Counted from the first letter of the stretch, positions 1 through 11,017 are shown. The stretch: 64,000 bases of DNA from Scleropages formosus (GCF_900964775.1 NC_041825.1:1710001-1774000), one strand, 5' to 3'. A program made the numbers and translations. The notes: generated from the letters alone by a model not told the origin.

Positions 1-966
1 CCTTCATACCCAAAATAGTCTTTGACCCATCTATTTCTCCATTCATGAGAAAAGGTTTGTTTTTATATGTCTTGCTGTACTACTTATCTTTATTGCTCTT
101 ACTTCAGTATTTATTAAGGTCTTTTTAGAGGGAAACTGTTTGTGTGCATAAATATGGAAAATACAGCTTGTGTTTTACATAATATAATTAATTTTAATAT
201 AATTATATATAATTTACAATAATGTATAATTTAATATTATAGTTAATGTAAATTTTCATGGAGGAATAGAAGTTACAAAATAGCAATATATGAAAATTGC
301 CAACAGCAATAAAAAATGACTTATCTGTTTTACTACCCACATTTATACTACAAACTATATAAGCATATACATTTATGTATATGTATATATAATGTTTCAT
401 TTTCAAATTTCTTGAATGTCCCATCATTCTAACCGCTAACTTTTACAATACAACAGTACAACCTACATTTAAATGCAAATGAAGAAAGTTATGTAGTGTA
501 AGAGCTAGTTGTTTCAAAATTGTGAAACAGCTGGAAGCAAAGTGTACATTATATGCCCTACAGTGATCTGATTACTAAACTACCAGTAAGCAGCAATAAA
601 GCTGCAGAACTTTTGCCTATCAGTTACTGAAGTGTCTAATACCATGAAAGTATAACTGGATGACTCCTGGAATCAGTTATAACAAACTCCTGGCAGTGCT
701 GGAGTGTCTGTGGTATAATGACAATTAATAATAGTGTTGTCTTGATAACATTTTTATACACAGAAAATTTCAGAAGTGATGTCTTATTTCACTGCCTGTG
801 TGTGTTTGCAGCATATCAGACAATGTAATGTTTTCTCTCTGGTGGCTGTGCAGGGGAAGTGGGTGACTGGGTCCATCATTTCACTCCAGAACAAACAAAG
901 TTATTTGATGAAGATTATGCAAGACAAATGAGAAGCACAAATATTCCCTTTAGGACCAACATCTAA
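1..966 (+). CDS. Cytosolic sulfotransferase (SULT1-like), last two coding exons
   Basis: Cytosolic SULTs transfer sulfonate from PAPS to phenols, amines, steroids and similar acceptors. Two exons are visible: 1-54 (5' part off the window) and 854-966, ending in TAA. The first encodes ...SISPFMRKG, with the Gly codon split by the intron (donor at 55, acceptor ending at 853). The second continues EVGDWVHHFTPEQ, then a FDEDYARQM segment, and ends in PFRTNI. This is the family's C-terminal 3'-phosphate/PAPS-binding signature (RKG..GDWKN.FT..Q) followed by the usual F(D)..Y...M tail, so the reading is secure. A polyadenylation signal AATAAA lies at 1097-1102. Subfamily cannot be fixed from about 55 residues; SULT1 is favoured by the tail. 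A broken relative follows at 4.0 kb, suggesting a tandem SULT array that extends to the left. Confidence 0.88.
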
Positions 967-1096
967 ACAGGCCTTCCAGAGTTTACTGCAGTTCTGCACA
1001 TATCACAATTACCAGATTATAGTAAGTGGAGGAGATGGGATTTTAAATGATCTGATTTTAAACTGCATGTGTAAATGTGTACAGTATCATTATAAC

Positions 1097-1102
1097 AATA
1101 AA
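1097..1102 (+). terminator. Polyadenylation signal of the SULT gene
   Basis: AATAAA lies about 130 bases after the sulfotransferase stop codon, a normal distance for a short 3' UTR. Confidence 0.55.
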
Positions 1103-1254
1103 AGTCTACATACTTTGTTTACGTGAACTGTGTCCTTTCAACTTGCATAATTCGTTTGATTATTCATTCATCAAGAGAGTGTACGTATAATACTGTACAT
1201 AATACAGGCTGTAATTTACAGTATTAAAGTGCCGCTAGAAGACAATACCTGGCG

Positions 1255-2243
1255 TGACATTGAAATCTCCAAAACACCAGGTCTTGTGGGGTGTTCCCAG
1301 TATGCAGTGGTTAGTACCTACCAAAAGCGGTCCGAGGAAGGATAACTGGTGAACTAGCGACAGGGTCATGGGCGCCCAAGGCTCACTGATGCGCGTGGGG
1401 AGTAAAGGCTAGCCCATCTGGTCCGATCCCACAGAAGAGCTACTGTAGCACAAATTGCTGAAAACTTTAATGCTGGCCATGATAGAAAGGTGTCAGGACA
1501 CACAATGCATCGCAGCTTGCTGCGTATGGGGCTGCGTAGTCGCAGACTGGTCAGAGGGCCCATGCTGACCCCTGTCCACCACTGAAAGGGCCCATAATGG
1601 GCACGTGAGCATCAGAACTGGACCATGGAACAATGGAAGAAAGTGGCCTGGTCTGATGGATCATGTTTTCTTTTACATCGTGTGGACGGTCGGGTGTGTG
1701 TATGTCGTTTACCTGGGGAAGACATGTCAGCAGAATGCACTACGGTAAGAAGGCAAGCCGACGGAGGCAGTGTGATGCTCTGGCCAATGTTCTGCTGGGA
1801 AACCTTGGGTACTGGCATTCATGTGGATGTTGCTTTGACATGTAGTGCCTACCTAAAGATTGTTGGAGACCACATACACAAGGTATTCTCTGACGGCGGT
1901 GGCACTGCCATACTGCAAAAATTGTTCACAAATGGTTTGAGGAACATGGCAAAGAGTTCAAGGTGTTGACCTGGCTTCCAAATTCCCCAGATCTCCATCC
2001 GATCGAGCATCTGTGGAATGTGCTGGAGAAACAAGTCCGATCAATGGAGGCCCCACCTCGCAACTTACGGGAGCTAAAGGATCTGCTGTTAACGTCTTGG
2101 TGCCAGACACCACAAGACACCTTCAGAGGTCTTGTGGAGTCCATGTTTCGACGGGTCAGAGCTGTTTTGGCGGCACGAGGGGAACCTACAAAATATTAGG
2201 GTGGTGGTTTTAGTATTTTGGCTGATCGGTGTATATATATAAA
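1255..2243 (+). mobile_element. Tc1-like DNA transposon, 5'-truncated and decayed
   Basis: The + strand carries scattered frames of a Tc1/mariner transposase. One segment around 1625-1700 reads as the WSDGS catalytic neighbourhood. Another at 1963-2199 contains PNSPDLHPIEHLWNVLE, which is the DDE-domain end, and finishes with a VRAVLAARGEPTKY tail just before a TAG. Downstream, 2204-2243 resembles the inner part and terminal repeat of this family (ending ctgatcggtgtatata). No matching inverted repeat is visible on the left, so the 5' end is lost. Several frame changes separate the transposase pieces, so the copy is inactive. Confidence 0.85.
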
Positions 2244-2649
2244 GCATCATTCAAGGCTTTACATCTCAGTTGCACAGTCTCTGCCATTTCAGGAATCAGG
2301 ATCAGAATTGAATGTGGTTTTATTTTCCAGGTGTGCTCATGCACACAAGGAATTTGCTTTGGTGCTTGGTGTTCAGTATTACAGACAATAGACAGACAGC
2401 TGACACTGAATAAAAAAAATAAATAAATAAGCATATTTACAGAGTAAAAAGAATAAATCCAAAAAAATGTAAAGCATTGGGCAGAACGAAACAAACACTC
2501 CTCTGTGAGTGTGTGTGTGTCTATATATCTTATAGTTATTGCTAACACACTGTTGGGCGCAGCCAGTCGCACGCCACTGCACTCCAGTGGTCCCATAAAA
2601 ACAATAAATGAAGCGTGAGCGTCATGTGAGCTCATTTTAACGCGTAGTC
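2244..2649. other. Intergenic, no gene seen
   Basis: AT-rich sequence with an A-rich run near 2410-2435 and a short (TG)n at 2505-2520. I see no coding exon or recognisable repeat. Confidence 0.4.
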
Positions 2650-3110
2650 ATCGTAATATTGCGAGCAAAGCGCTCCCGCCGCGCGCACTCGGACCTGAAA
2701 CCGAAGACGTTCCACGTTCGCACACAAACACGCGCGTCCCGCCCTTCCCCTCCTTTCGCTGAGTTTCTCTTGTCACGCAACTGTCCGCGCAACGAAGCCA
2801 CGCCCACTACTACGAAGTCCCGCCCACTAGTACGAAGTCCCGCCCGCTACACTTAAGGCACGCCCATCGAGCGCTTTCTCACGCGGGGCGTGGCTGTGAC
2901 GTATCGGTCCCCTGGGGCGCCGCGCTGTGGGGGTCGTCGTGACGTCCAGGTAAAGGATTATTTAAAATAAAAAATAGAGGGGAAAAGAGGGGAAAACGGC
3001 GGAAAACGGCGCAGGGGCTCCGTTCACTTTAACCGGCTAAAACAGCGGGATTCGTGAGAGGAAAAGAGAAAGAAATCGGCGAGTAGAAAGAAAGTGCACA
3101 AAGTTACAAA
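2650..3110 (+). promoter_or_regulatory. GC-rich, CpG-containing promoter-like block
   Basis: A local rise in GC and CpG (many cg dinucleotides between 2655 and 2945) stands out from the AT-rich flanks. It includes a short motif around a 'cgcccactac-tacgaagtcc' core repeated about three times (2800-2850). A purine-rich, UTR-like stretch follows (2960-3100). It could drive the broken SULT copy or the unrecognised + strand gene ending at 9728. Strand and target are inference. Confidence 0.4.
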
Positions 3111-3654
3111 AGTAACTGTTTTCAGCAGTTTGATTTTTCATTCATGAATCATGTATTGCGTAAAACTTATAATGACCGTATTTTTTATAAGTTTAAAAAT
3201 ATATACTAGTTTATAATTCTGTTGTGTGTTATTGTGCCCTGGGATGTACATCCCTATATGCGCTGCCAAATGAATATGTAATGTAAAAATAACGGTGCAA
3301 CTTCTTTGGAATTCAGTAACTTTAGGTTTTTGCGCTTTTCTCTAACAAACAGAACAATTGTAGCTAATCAATGTGTAGTTCAGAATGCACTTAACGTACT
3401 AAATTATAATTATTCATAATAATTGATCTCGGGTGTGTGCTGCTTAATTTGTCACTGTGTAAGTATTCAAACAATGTAAAATTGAATAAAAACGACAAGA
3501 AAGGTTACTTCAGATATATTTGCACATTTTTACCACTCAGTCAAGAAGAAAAGTGTAAAAAGTTCTCTTAAATTCAGCAAAGCATGAGTAATAAATATAT
3601 TGGAACAAGAGATTAAATTCAGTCTTTAATGAATATTAATTATATTGTTATACT

Positions 3655-3712
3655 AATAGATAGATAGATAGATGAATGAAGTATCTATCTATCTATCTAT
3701 CTGTCTGTCTAA
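3655..3712. repeat. Inverted tetranucleotide microsatellite (TAGA)n/(TATC)n
   Basis: A short (gata)n run is followed, after a few bases, by (tatc)n and (tgtc)n. The two halves are reverse complements, so the tract can fold into a hairpin. Confidence 0.85.
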
Positions 3713-3713
3713 T

Positions 3714-3868
3714 AGAGTGGTGTGTAGTGGTTGGAGCTTCTGGTTGCAGGTTCAAGTCCTAGCTACAGTATTCCAAAGCAAGGTACTTGCCCTTTTTTAC
3801 TCCAGTAAAATCAGACACCTGTATAAATGAATAAGTTGATTTTGAGAAAAGTGTCAGATCGGTGAGTA
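3714..3868 (+). mobile_element. tRNA-derived SINE, family B (LINE-type tail)
   Basis: The copy begins with a tRNA-like A-box region (gtgtagtggttggagc) and a B-box (ggttcaagtcc). The body follows (caaggtacttgccc ... ctccagtaaaatcag), ending in the tail gagaaaagtgtcag. The same order recurs at many places in the window. Confidence 0.7.
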
Positions 3869-4023
3869 AATGTTTGGAGAGCTCTACTCTAGTCCATGTG
3901 CTCCTCAACTCTGATGCAGCATCCTCATTTGATTTGTGGACAATATTTTTCCTCTTCCTTCTCTGTGCCCTTCTGACCTCACACACACACCTCTGGCTGG
4001 AAACACTCCAGTCCCACACAGGG

Positions 4024-4925
4024 ATGCAAGCTGAAGGAGAACTCATCGATGCCGGACTGTGGCGGGAGCCGGTGGACGGCGCAGGGGGGTTATTGCATCT
4101 CCCCTCCATAGCATCGAAATGGAGTGAAATACAGGCATTTCAAGCGAGACCAGATGATGTTCTTATTTCCACTAACCATAAAGCAGGTGACTGTATGTTT
4201 TTGCATAGTAAGTACACACACATACAATCTCAACAACTGCTTTTCCCCAGAGGAGGCACAGCAAACCGAGGCCTAACCCAGCAAAACAGGGCGCACGGGG
4301 ACCCCGGGGGGGATACCAGTCTGCCGCAAGGCACCCCAAGCAGGACTCGAGCCCCAGACCCACCACAGAGCAGGACCCGGCCAAACCCGCCGCACCACCG
4401 CACCCCCCGTAGACTAAGTAACACATCCATAATGTATTTAATGTAGTGAAATGCAAAGGGTTTGGATTTATACTACTGTGTTCCCCGTTAGGGGTGGACA
4501 CTTAAAGCCCAGTGGTTTATTTTTTTGTGTTTCTCTCTGTTCTTTGATCGGGGAGATCTGTGCTCTCCTTTCCTCTTGTTCTGAGATGGCTTATGTCACA
4601 TTTATAGCTATTTTAAACTGCTGCTTTTGCCTTTTTTGTCTTTGCATTTTTCAACATCCCATTTGTGCAAATGGTTTGTGCTCTCTTGTTTGTAACTGTG
4701 CTGCCTTGTTGAGAAAAGCGCTTTATAAAATTGACCTGTTAATATACTCTCCTCGTGTTTATTAATACTTCTTTCTGTGTTAATGGTTCAGCATAATAAT
4801 GAATACTGAAATATATACATTAACATTTTTCCTCCTCCTGCTGTCTCTTAGGGACAATGTGGTCCATAGCGATCGTGGATGGGATAATGCATAATGCTGT
4901 ACGAAGAAGATTGTATGTGCTCTAA
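4024..4925 (+). pseudogene. Second SULT-like gene, first two exons only; probably a relic
   Basis: Exon 4024-4186 follows an acceptor (cccacacag) and opens with ATG. It encodes an N-terminal SULT domain, including EIQAFQARPDDVLIST, which matches the conserved QAFQARPDD-lli-TYPK block. A donor (gtgact) splits the Gly codon. The next exon starts at 4852 (acceptor tctcttag) and reads GTMWSIAIVDGIMHNAV, the counterpart of GTTWV.EIVD. The PAPS-binding P-loop, normally TYPK(S/A)GTTW, is TNHKAGTMW here: the Lys is kept but Tyr, Pro and one Thr are changed. The second exon runs to a stop at 4923-4925, or might splice earlier. None of the remaining SULT exons (acceptor loop, dimerisation, C-terminus) is visible before the next gene. 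A SINE sits in its intron. I call it a truncated pseudogene; a functional but highly diverged gene with exons I failed to see is less likely. Confidence 0.65.
4213..4411 (-). mobile_element. SINE family A copy (CA-tailed, tRNA-derived)
   Basis: Reverse-oriented member of the commonest SINE in the window. It has a short CA tail on the left, the body with gcaccccaagcaggactcgag (B-box complement), and the 5' end gcaccgcacccccc on the right. It lies in the intron of the broken SULT gene. Confidence 0.85.
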
Positions 4926-5137
4926 ATATGTACGTGGCTATGAGAACACATTAAATATACAAATGAAGTTGTTCAGTAATGAATCAAGGACTGATTTAAC
5001 TTTTTTAGACCAGATAAGTTTATTCTGTCTTGTCTGTATTACATGTGAAACTTGGTGTTTCATGTTGAATGATTAACTTTGCACAGTCATAATTAAGATG
5101 CATTTGAAAAATCAAAATGACTTACTTTGACCATAAG

Positions 5138-5345
5138 GGGGGTGCGGTGGGTTGGACTGGATCCTGCTCTCCCGTGGGTCTGGGGTTCAAGCCCTGCTTG
5201 GCGTGCCTTGCTACGGACTGGCATCCCATCCTGGGTGTGTTCCCTACCCCTCCAGCCTTATGCCCTGTGTTGCCAGGCTAGGCTCTGCTCTTGCTGCAAC
5301 CCCACCTGGGACAAGGGGGGGTGTGTGTTCAAATTTACTTGTGAT
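5138..5345 (+). mobile_element. SINE family A copy, sense orientation
   Basis: It starts with ggggtgcggtgggttggac (A-box region), then ctggggttcaagccctgc (B-box region), the body, and a (TG)-like 3' tail near 5325. The tail of this copy is the landing site of the next one. Confidence 0.85.
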
Positions 5346-5354
5346 GCAAATTGT

Positions 5355-5421
<67 letters not shown>

Positions 5422-5632
5422 TTTCAGAGCCGCTTGTCCCATACGGGGTCACGGGGAACCGGAGCCTAACCCGGCAACACAGGGCGTAAGGCTGGAGGGG
5501 GAGGGGACACACCCAGGACAGGACACCAGTCCACCACAAGGCATCCCTAGCGGGACTCGAACCCCAGACCCACCCAAGAGCAGGACTGCGGTCCAACCCA
5601 CTGCGCCACCGCACCCCCTGCAAATTGTTATA
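5346..5632 (-). mobile_element. SINE family A copy with exact target-site duplication
   Basis: The 13-base direct repeat gcaaattgttata is present at 5346-5358 and at 5620-5632. Between them lie a long (CA)n tract (5358-5420, the tail) and the reverse-oriented SINE body. This proves insertion by target-primed reverse transcription and fixes the element's limits. Confidence 0.92.
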
Positions 5633-5854
5633 GTCATACAAATTTTTAAGCATGGTAACTGGTAATATTTTTTTGTAATGTGTTTAAGGCTGTGCACTGC
5701 ACTATGAAATGGAAAACCACCATGGAACAGGTTGTATCAGGCACAAGGTGAAGGTGGCATAAAAGTGGTCCTGTTTATATACCAAGAACATGTTGTTCCT
5801 GCATTGCCTGTGAACAAGCTCAGTTTGAGGAGAAACTAGATGGTGGGTACAGAG

Positions 5855-6051
5855 GGTATGGTGGTGTAGTAGTGTAGTGGATTTGGGTGGGTTTGGCTGG
5901 GTCCTGCTCTCTGGCAGGTCTGGGGTTCAAGTCTCACTTAGGGTGCCTTGTGACAGAGTGGTGTCCCATCCTGGGTGTGTCCCTTGCGCCCTGTGTTTCC
6001 GGGTTAGGCTCCGGCTCGCCGTGACCTCGCTCAGGACAAGCAGTTGTAGAA

Positions 6052-6103
<52 letters not shown>
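5855..6103 (+). mobile_element. SINE family A copy with a long (TG)n tail
   Basis: Sense-oriented body (gtggtgtagtagtgtag ... ctggggttcaagtctc ... gacaagcagttgtag), followed by about 50 bases of (TG)n at 6053-6103. Its 5' end is more diverged than that of other copies. Confidence 0.8.
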
Positions 6104-6104
<1 letters not shown>

Positions 6105-6911
6105 ATGGTGGGGGATGGATATTTCTGCCTTTGGCCGAAAGGTTTTGAGAACAAAGAAATGGAGAATTACTGAGAGCAGAGAAGTGGAAAAGCACTGACA
6201 CACCTGTTCTAACGCCGACAAATGCATTACGTATGAGCTTTGCAAGATAAAGAAGGGCGACGGGGAACGATCGAGGAGACACCCAAATTCCGGGACGCTC
6301 CCTTTGGCCGATGTTGTCGTGAAAAGTATTGTGTCTGAGCGTATTTCTTCAGGGTCTCCTAGGGGCTGGTTGGGAAAGAGGAAAATTTCTTCCACATATC
6401 TTATGCAACCAAGAATGTTTTCTTGCATTTTCCTAAATGTATAGCTGTGCTGCTTTCTTTTTTGCCTCGCTGTGTGTGTGTGTGTGTGAGAGAAATTTCC
6501 TGGAACCACCTCTGGGTCACTAACTGCAGATTGACGGATTGATGTTTTGCAAATATTTCTCTTGCACTCTCAAGCACTGGGCTGAAGTTTTTTCTTATTC
6601 CAGTTCAGCTACATGTAGAACTGCAATACATCTAAAACGCAAAACTGGACACCAACCTTCATGTAAGTTTTCCTAGACTTATGCTGAAAAACATAAAAAC
6701 CTTGATTACAAATAAAATATAGAGAAAGGTTAGAGTCTTACCGGAAGAGTAACGGATATTTCTGTTCAAACCCCGCGCCACCCTAAGAGGTTTATGTCGG
6801 ATTGTCTCATGCTAATTCTTTTCACGGGTGTTGTTATGCATTTTAACAACACAAAGTGGCAGTTCTACGCTTACACAAAATTTAGGTGAGTAGTTAAATG
6901 ACTATAATTCC

Positions 6912-7084
6912 ATCCATTGTCAACATCCACTTGTCCCGAGCAGGGCCGTGGCGAGCGGGAGCCTTACCCGGTAACGCAGGGCGCGGGACACACCCAGGAT
7001 GGGATGCCAGTCCATCGCAAGCCACCCCAAGCAGGGCTTGAATCCCATATTGGCCACACAGCAGGCCCCAGCCACAACCCCCTG
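6912..7084 (-). mobile_element. SINE family A copy, diverged and shortened
   Basis: Recognisable by ttgtcccgagcagggccg at the left and gccaccccaagcagggcttg in the middle. It lacks the usual long CA tail and has lost part of the 5' end. Confidence 0.7.
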
Positions 7085-7344
7085 CATGATTATAATTATT
7101 AACCCATATTTTCTGTATTCAGGTGAAACATATATGCACAAGGTGATCTGTAAACATTACATAATTAGAATGATTTACCCATTTATATCATTTATCAGCC
7201 TTTTGGCTAAGATGACAGCGTAAAACTGCTGGGGCAGAATGGAACTTAACATGGGACTGCATGTGGCTCGACCATAGCTGTCTTGAGGGGAAGCTCTGCT
7301 CCCTGGCAGGATTTTTTTGGGCAGCCCATGGAACTTGAACGGCA

Positions 7345-7465
7345 AGAGTAGCTAGTAGTGTAGTGGTTAATGCTGCTGTCTTTAGGTAAATAACTGCAGA
7401 TAGGATACAATAGTAAGTTGCTTTGGAGAAAAGTGGTGAATGTTCGCCAGTGGGCTATGAATGAG
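7345..7465 (+). mobile_element. SINE family B remnant
   Basis: The A-box region (gtagtgtagtggttaatgctg) and the tail (ctttggagaaaagtgg) remain. The body between them is mostly deleted. Confidence 0.5.
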
Positions 7466-7799
7466 AGCCCTAAAGTATACGCAAGCTGTTACCCTAGTAA
7501 CTTTTTAAAAGGTGGCTTTTGGACCCTCTGAAGGCTCTAACAAGTAGATTACTATTAGTGCAAAAAGCCAAGAAACAAGGTTATATACATATATAAAGTG
7601 TTCAGTGCGCAATGTAAACATGGAAGTTGTACATGTGCAAAGTCCTCCAGAGGTAGATTGGGTCTGTTTGCAGTTGGGGGTGGGGTGTGTATTTATGTGC
7701 GCAAGGTATGCGGAGGTAGTCTGTGGTCTCTGATGATATTGGCGTTGTGGATGTGTATGTGTGTGTAGGAGGGATGGGGAGGGTGGGGGTGGTTGACAT

Positions 7800-8236
7800 C
7801 TCTCGGGACTCAGAGGGTAATCTGTGTCTGTTGTGATGGGTGGAAGGGCAGTGGATGGGTGTCGCTCACAAGCCTGATGGCCTGTGGGTAAAAACTGTTT
7901 TTCAGCCTTGAGGTTCTGGCTCTAACACTCCTGTAGCGTCTGCCTGATGGTAAGGGTGTGAAAAGGCTGTGCTGGGGATGACTGTTGTCCTTGATGATGT
8001 TAGTGGCTCTCCTGATGGTTCTGGCCTGGTATAGGCTCTCCAGTGATGCTAAGGACGTTCCAGTGATGGTTCGAGCAGCTTTCACCACTCGCCGTAGCGC
8101 CTTACGATCCTGATACGAAATGATGCGAATGTTGGTTTGCAACACCTTCATTATTCCGCTTCCCCGATCAGACATGACAGAACAATCCAAGACCTCAAGG
8201 CTGTCATCCTTCCAGTCAATTAAATGTATTAGCATT
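7800..8236 (-). mobile_element. LINE (L2/Rex1-type) 3' coding end
   Basis: The minus strand has an open stretch of about 140 codons. It includes KALRRVVKAARTITGTSLAS, then RATNIIKDNSHPQHSLFTPL and LPSGRRYRSVRARTSRLKNS. This pattern (conserved RVV.AA..I.G, SHP.H.LF..LPSG.RYRS) is the C-terminal end of the polymerase ORF in L2/CR1/Rex1-like non-LTR retrotransposons. The copy is 5'-truncated and holds no reverse transcriptase catalytic core. Confidence 0.85.
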
Positions 8237-8349
8237 TATTAAATTAACTAGTCAATTAACTTTATATAGCAGCCTGACTTGGGAGACGTGTTAGTATTCA
8301 CACAAAAAAACCCTTTAGCACCAGCTGGCCTACAGATCATAATTTTTCT

Positions 8350-8520
8350 GGCGGGTCTGGGGCTCAAGTCCCGCTTGGGGTGCCTTGTGATGGACTGGTG
8401 TCCCATCCTGGGTGCGTCCCCTCACCCTCCAGCCTTGCACCCTGTGTTGCCGGGTCAGGCTCCGGTTCGCCCTGACCCCCGCTTGGGACAAGCGGTTTCA
8501 GACAATGTGTGTATGTGGCA
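8350..8520 (+). mobile_element. SINE family A copy, 5'-truncated
   Basis: It begins inside the element at gcgggtctggggctcaag and runs through the body to gacaagcggtttcagac with a short TG tail. The A-box part is missing. Confidence 0.8.
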
Positions 8521-8784
8521 CAGGTGACCGTGTCTCTTCCAGCGGCCTGTGGTAAGGGTGATGGACTCCACATCCACCCAACAATGGCGATGGTGCAGTG
8601 GGGCTCTTGTCCAGTTCTCAGTTGTCCTTCTTGTCCTCGCACACTTCGGTCTCAGGTAACAAGAGGTTCGCTCATGTCCTCACAGGTCATTTTTGTGTCC
8701 ATGTAGTGATTAAGTGGAATATCTGGATTTGTTAAATCGCATGAAATACGTATATGATGTGACAACACAGCAATGTCTTGTATT

Positions 8785-8985
8785 TGAGCGTAGCGGTTAG
8801 AGCTGCTCTCTTTAATCCCGAAGGTGACAGGTTTGAATCATACCTTCAGCTGTAGTACTCTTGAGCAGCGTACTTACGGTAAAATTACCCAGCTGTGTAA
8901 ATGATCAATAACTCGCTTTAGAGAAATGCATCGACATCCATCATGGGAACTTGAGGAGAAAAATTAGATCAGTAGCATCATGTCT
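8785..8985 (+). mobile_element. SINE family B copy
   Basis: A-box region (gtagcggttagagctg), B-box (ggtttgaatcat), the gtactcttgagcagcgtacttac body block, and the tail ctttagagaaatgc. A second, reversed tail fragment lies at about 9010-9060. Confidence 0.65.
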
Positions 8986-9474
8986 GGAATATATAAACTA
9001 GTAAAACATTTATCTGACACTTTTCTCCAAAGCTACTTATTTACCAAATGACACAGCTGGGAGGTGGGGTCTCCCAGTTTTTGTTTGCTCTTCTAGTTTC
9101 TTGTAGAACTTGTACAAGTGTCTAGTGAGATGACATTTTTATATTCCATTGATTACGCTGGCTTAATATGTCCATCACCAGATATTTAATTTTTAAATAA
9201 GGGAAAAATGTCTAAAAAATGCACATGGTTAAATGGCACAAAAATATAAAGCACATTTTCTTATTTTGGGGAATGTTTCCTTATCTGCTGCCATACTAGA
9301 AGAACTGACTGCAGATGAGGTTGTTCAGTATGTTTTGGTGCCTCTGCTGGTTACTTTTACTCTTATTTTTCCATATTAAGGTGGTAAAGCCTGTACAACC
9401 ATATTTAATGTACAATATTGTTTTAATTGTATTTGTCACACTAATTGTTTGAATTATGGGGTAATTTCTTCTAG

Positions 9475-9728
9475 CACTGAACCAACTCTCACCAATAAAG
9501 AGAAGGAGCTGCAGGAGAAGCTGAACTACGTTGACGTGGTGATGAATAAAAAGGTAAAGGTCTGGATTAAGTTTATGTAACAGATAAAGCAGGCATGTGA
9601 TTTCTCAATGTTCCCTGGTGTCGCTATGTGTTCAGAGGCGGACTGACAGTCTCCCACTGTGTTTCCTACGAAAAAAGCTCTACGACAACTACCTTCGTCA
9701 AAGGGCTGCAGATCACGACGTGAACTGA
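9475..9728 (+). CDS. Unrecognised protein, last two coding exons
   Basis: Two well-formed exons: 9475-9553 (acceptor ttcttctag, donor gtaaag) and 9636-9728 (acceptor gtgttcag, stop TGA). They encode TEPTLTNKEKELQEKLNYVD-VVMNKK followed by RRTDSLPLCFLRKKLYDNYL-RQRAADHDVN. The polypeptide is charged and helix-prone with a basic patch (NKKRR) across the junction, and has no signal or membrane segment. Frame continuity, consensus splice sites and a following AATAAA (9958-9963) argue that it is real. The first exon begins in phase 2, so upstream exons must exist; I did not find them. I do not recognise the family. It could be the C-terminus of a small nuclear or coiled-coil protein whose promoter is the GC-rich block at 2.65-3.1 kb. 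Confidence 0.6.
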
Positions 9729-9957
9729 ACAGCAAAAGATGAGATATGAATGAGGTGCAACACCACTGTTCTTTGAAGGCTTAAAATGGTTATTTCAGCA
9801 TTTATTTCACCTGTGATGCTAGTTTCTTTTACTTTTGACATGGTGACCTTATTGCAAAATACATTCAAGGTACTTAGTTTTGGCTGAATTGTTCTTCCCT
9901 AGGGATGGTTCTGTCTCAGTGATAAATTAATCCTCCTTGTAATATTGCAATTGACAA

Positions 9958-9963
9958 AATAAA
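9958..9963 (+). terminator. Candidate polyadenylation signal
   Basis: AATAAA lies about 230 bases after the stop codon of the unrecognised gene. Confidence 0.5.
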
Positions 9964-10299
9964 AATGCACAACAGATCCAGCTGCTCTGAGGGTTGTTGG
10001 TGTTTTGTGTCAAAATCCAGATGGCTGAAGTCTTGTGTGGAATTAGCTTTATCTCAAAAGATAAGATCTTGTGACTTATTTCTGGAGCAACTTTCCACAT
10101 CATTCACTGCTTCTAAAGCAATACTAAATTAGGGCCAACTGGGGTGGCTACAGCTCTGGTAAATCACTTTCATCACCAGTTTTGGTAATTGACTTCTGGT
10201 GGGAGAGACTGTTGATTTCTGTGTCTGAATTTCCTTTGAGCTGCTTATGCATAAGTTTACATTTAGTAGATGCTTTTCTGCAAAATGACTTTCAATGAA

Positions 10300-10580
10300 C
10301 TGGATGTCATCTTATCGACCAGTTGTCAGTAAGAGGACATGGGTTTGATCCCTGGGCAACCGGTGTGGACTTTGCATGTTCTCGCCCTATCGGCGTGGGT
10401 TTCCTCCCACACTCCAAAGACTGGCTGTTCAGGTTCCCCCTAATGTGAGTGACCCAGTGCAAGTAGCGTATCTAGCAGCATAAGTCACATTGGTGAATAA
10501 GGTGTGTGGGCTGGTAACACTACATAGAGTTAATTGGAAGTCGCTTTGGAGAAAAGGGTCTCATAAATGTAAAGTATATA
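10300..10580 (+). mobile_element. SINE family C copy (common fish 'gcatgttctc' repeat)
   Basis: Core words ggactttgcatgttctcgcc, gcgtgggtttcctcccacac and tccaaagac typify a widespread fish SINE class. It ends with the LINE-like tail gtcgctttggagaaaaggg shared with family B. Confidence 0.7.
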
Positions 10581-11017
10581 ACTGGAGAACTTAGACTGCC
10601 TTGAACTGTACAGAGGTGGGCCTCTACATCATGCTTTTATTGTATGAACAGGTAACTGCTGCACCACATACTTTTATATAACAAGCCACATGTTACAGCA
10701 GTACAAAAAGTAGCAAAAAAACATTACTAGTACACAAAACTGAAATCTTAAATGTGCAGCCAAATTCATAGAACATTGGGAAATTGGTCATAAAATAAAA
10801 AACCTTGTAAAATGGTGCAGCATGACTGAACAGGGGAAACCAAGAATTGCATCCGAACCTTTTCCTGCAGAATTCTTGGCAACTAATTCCGGTTCTCAAG
10901 AACTGGTAACGACAGTGCAGCACAATATATCAGAACCTACAGTATTTTCCAAGTCTTTCAAGCTGTAAGACAATCACAGGAAGAGTCTCCAGTCCCTTCA
11001 AATGACTTTCTGCTCTT

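Noticed and set aside
5354-5653. Open frames with long His-Thr or Val-Cys runs here and at other CA tracts
   Set aside because: Translations of SINE family A plus its dinucleotide tail.
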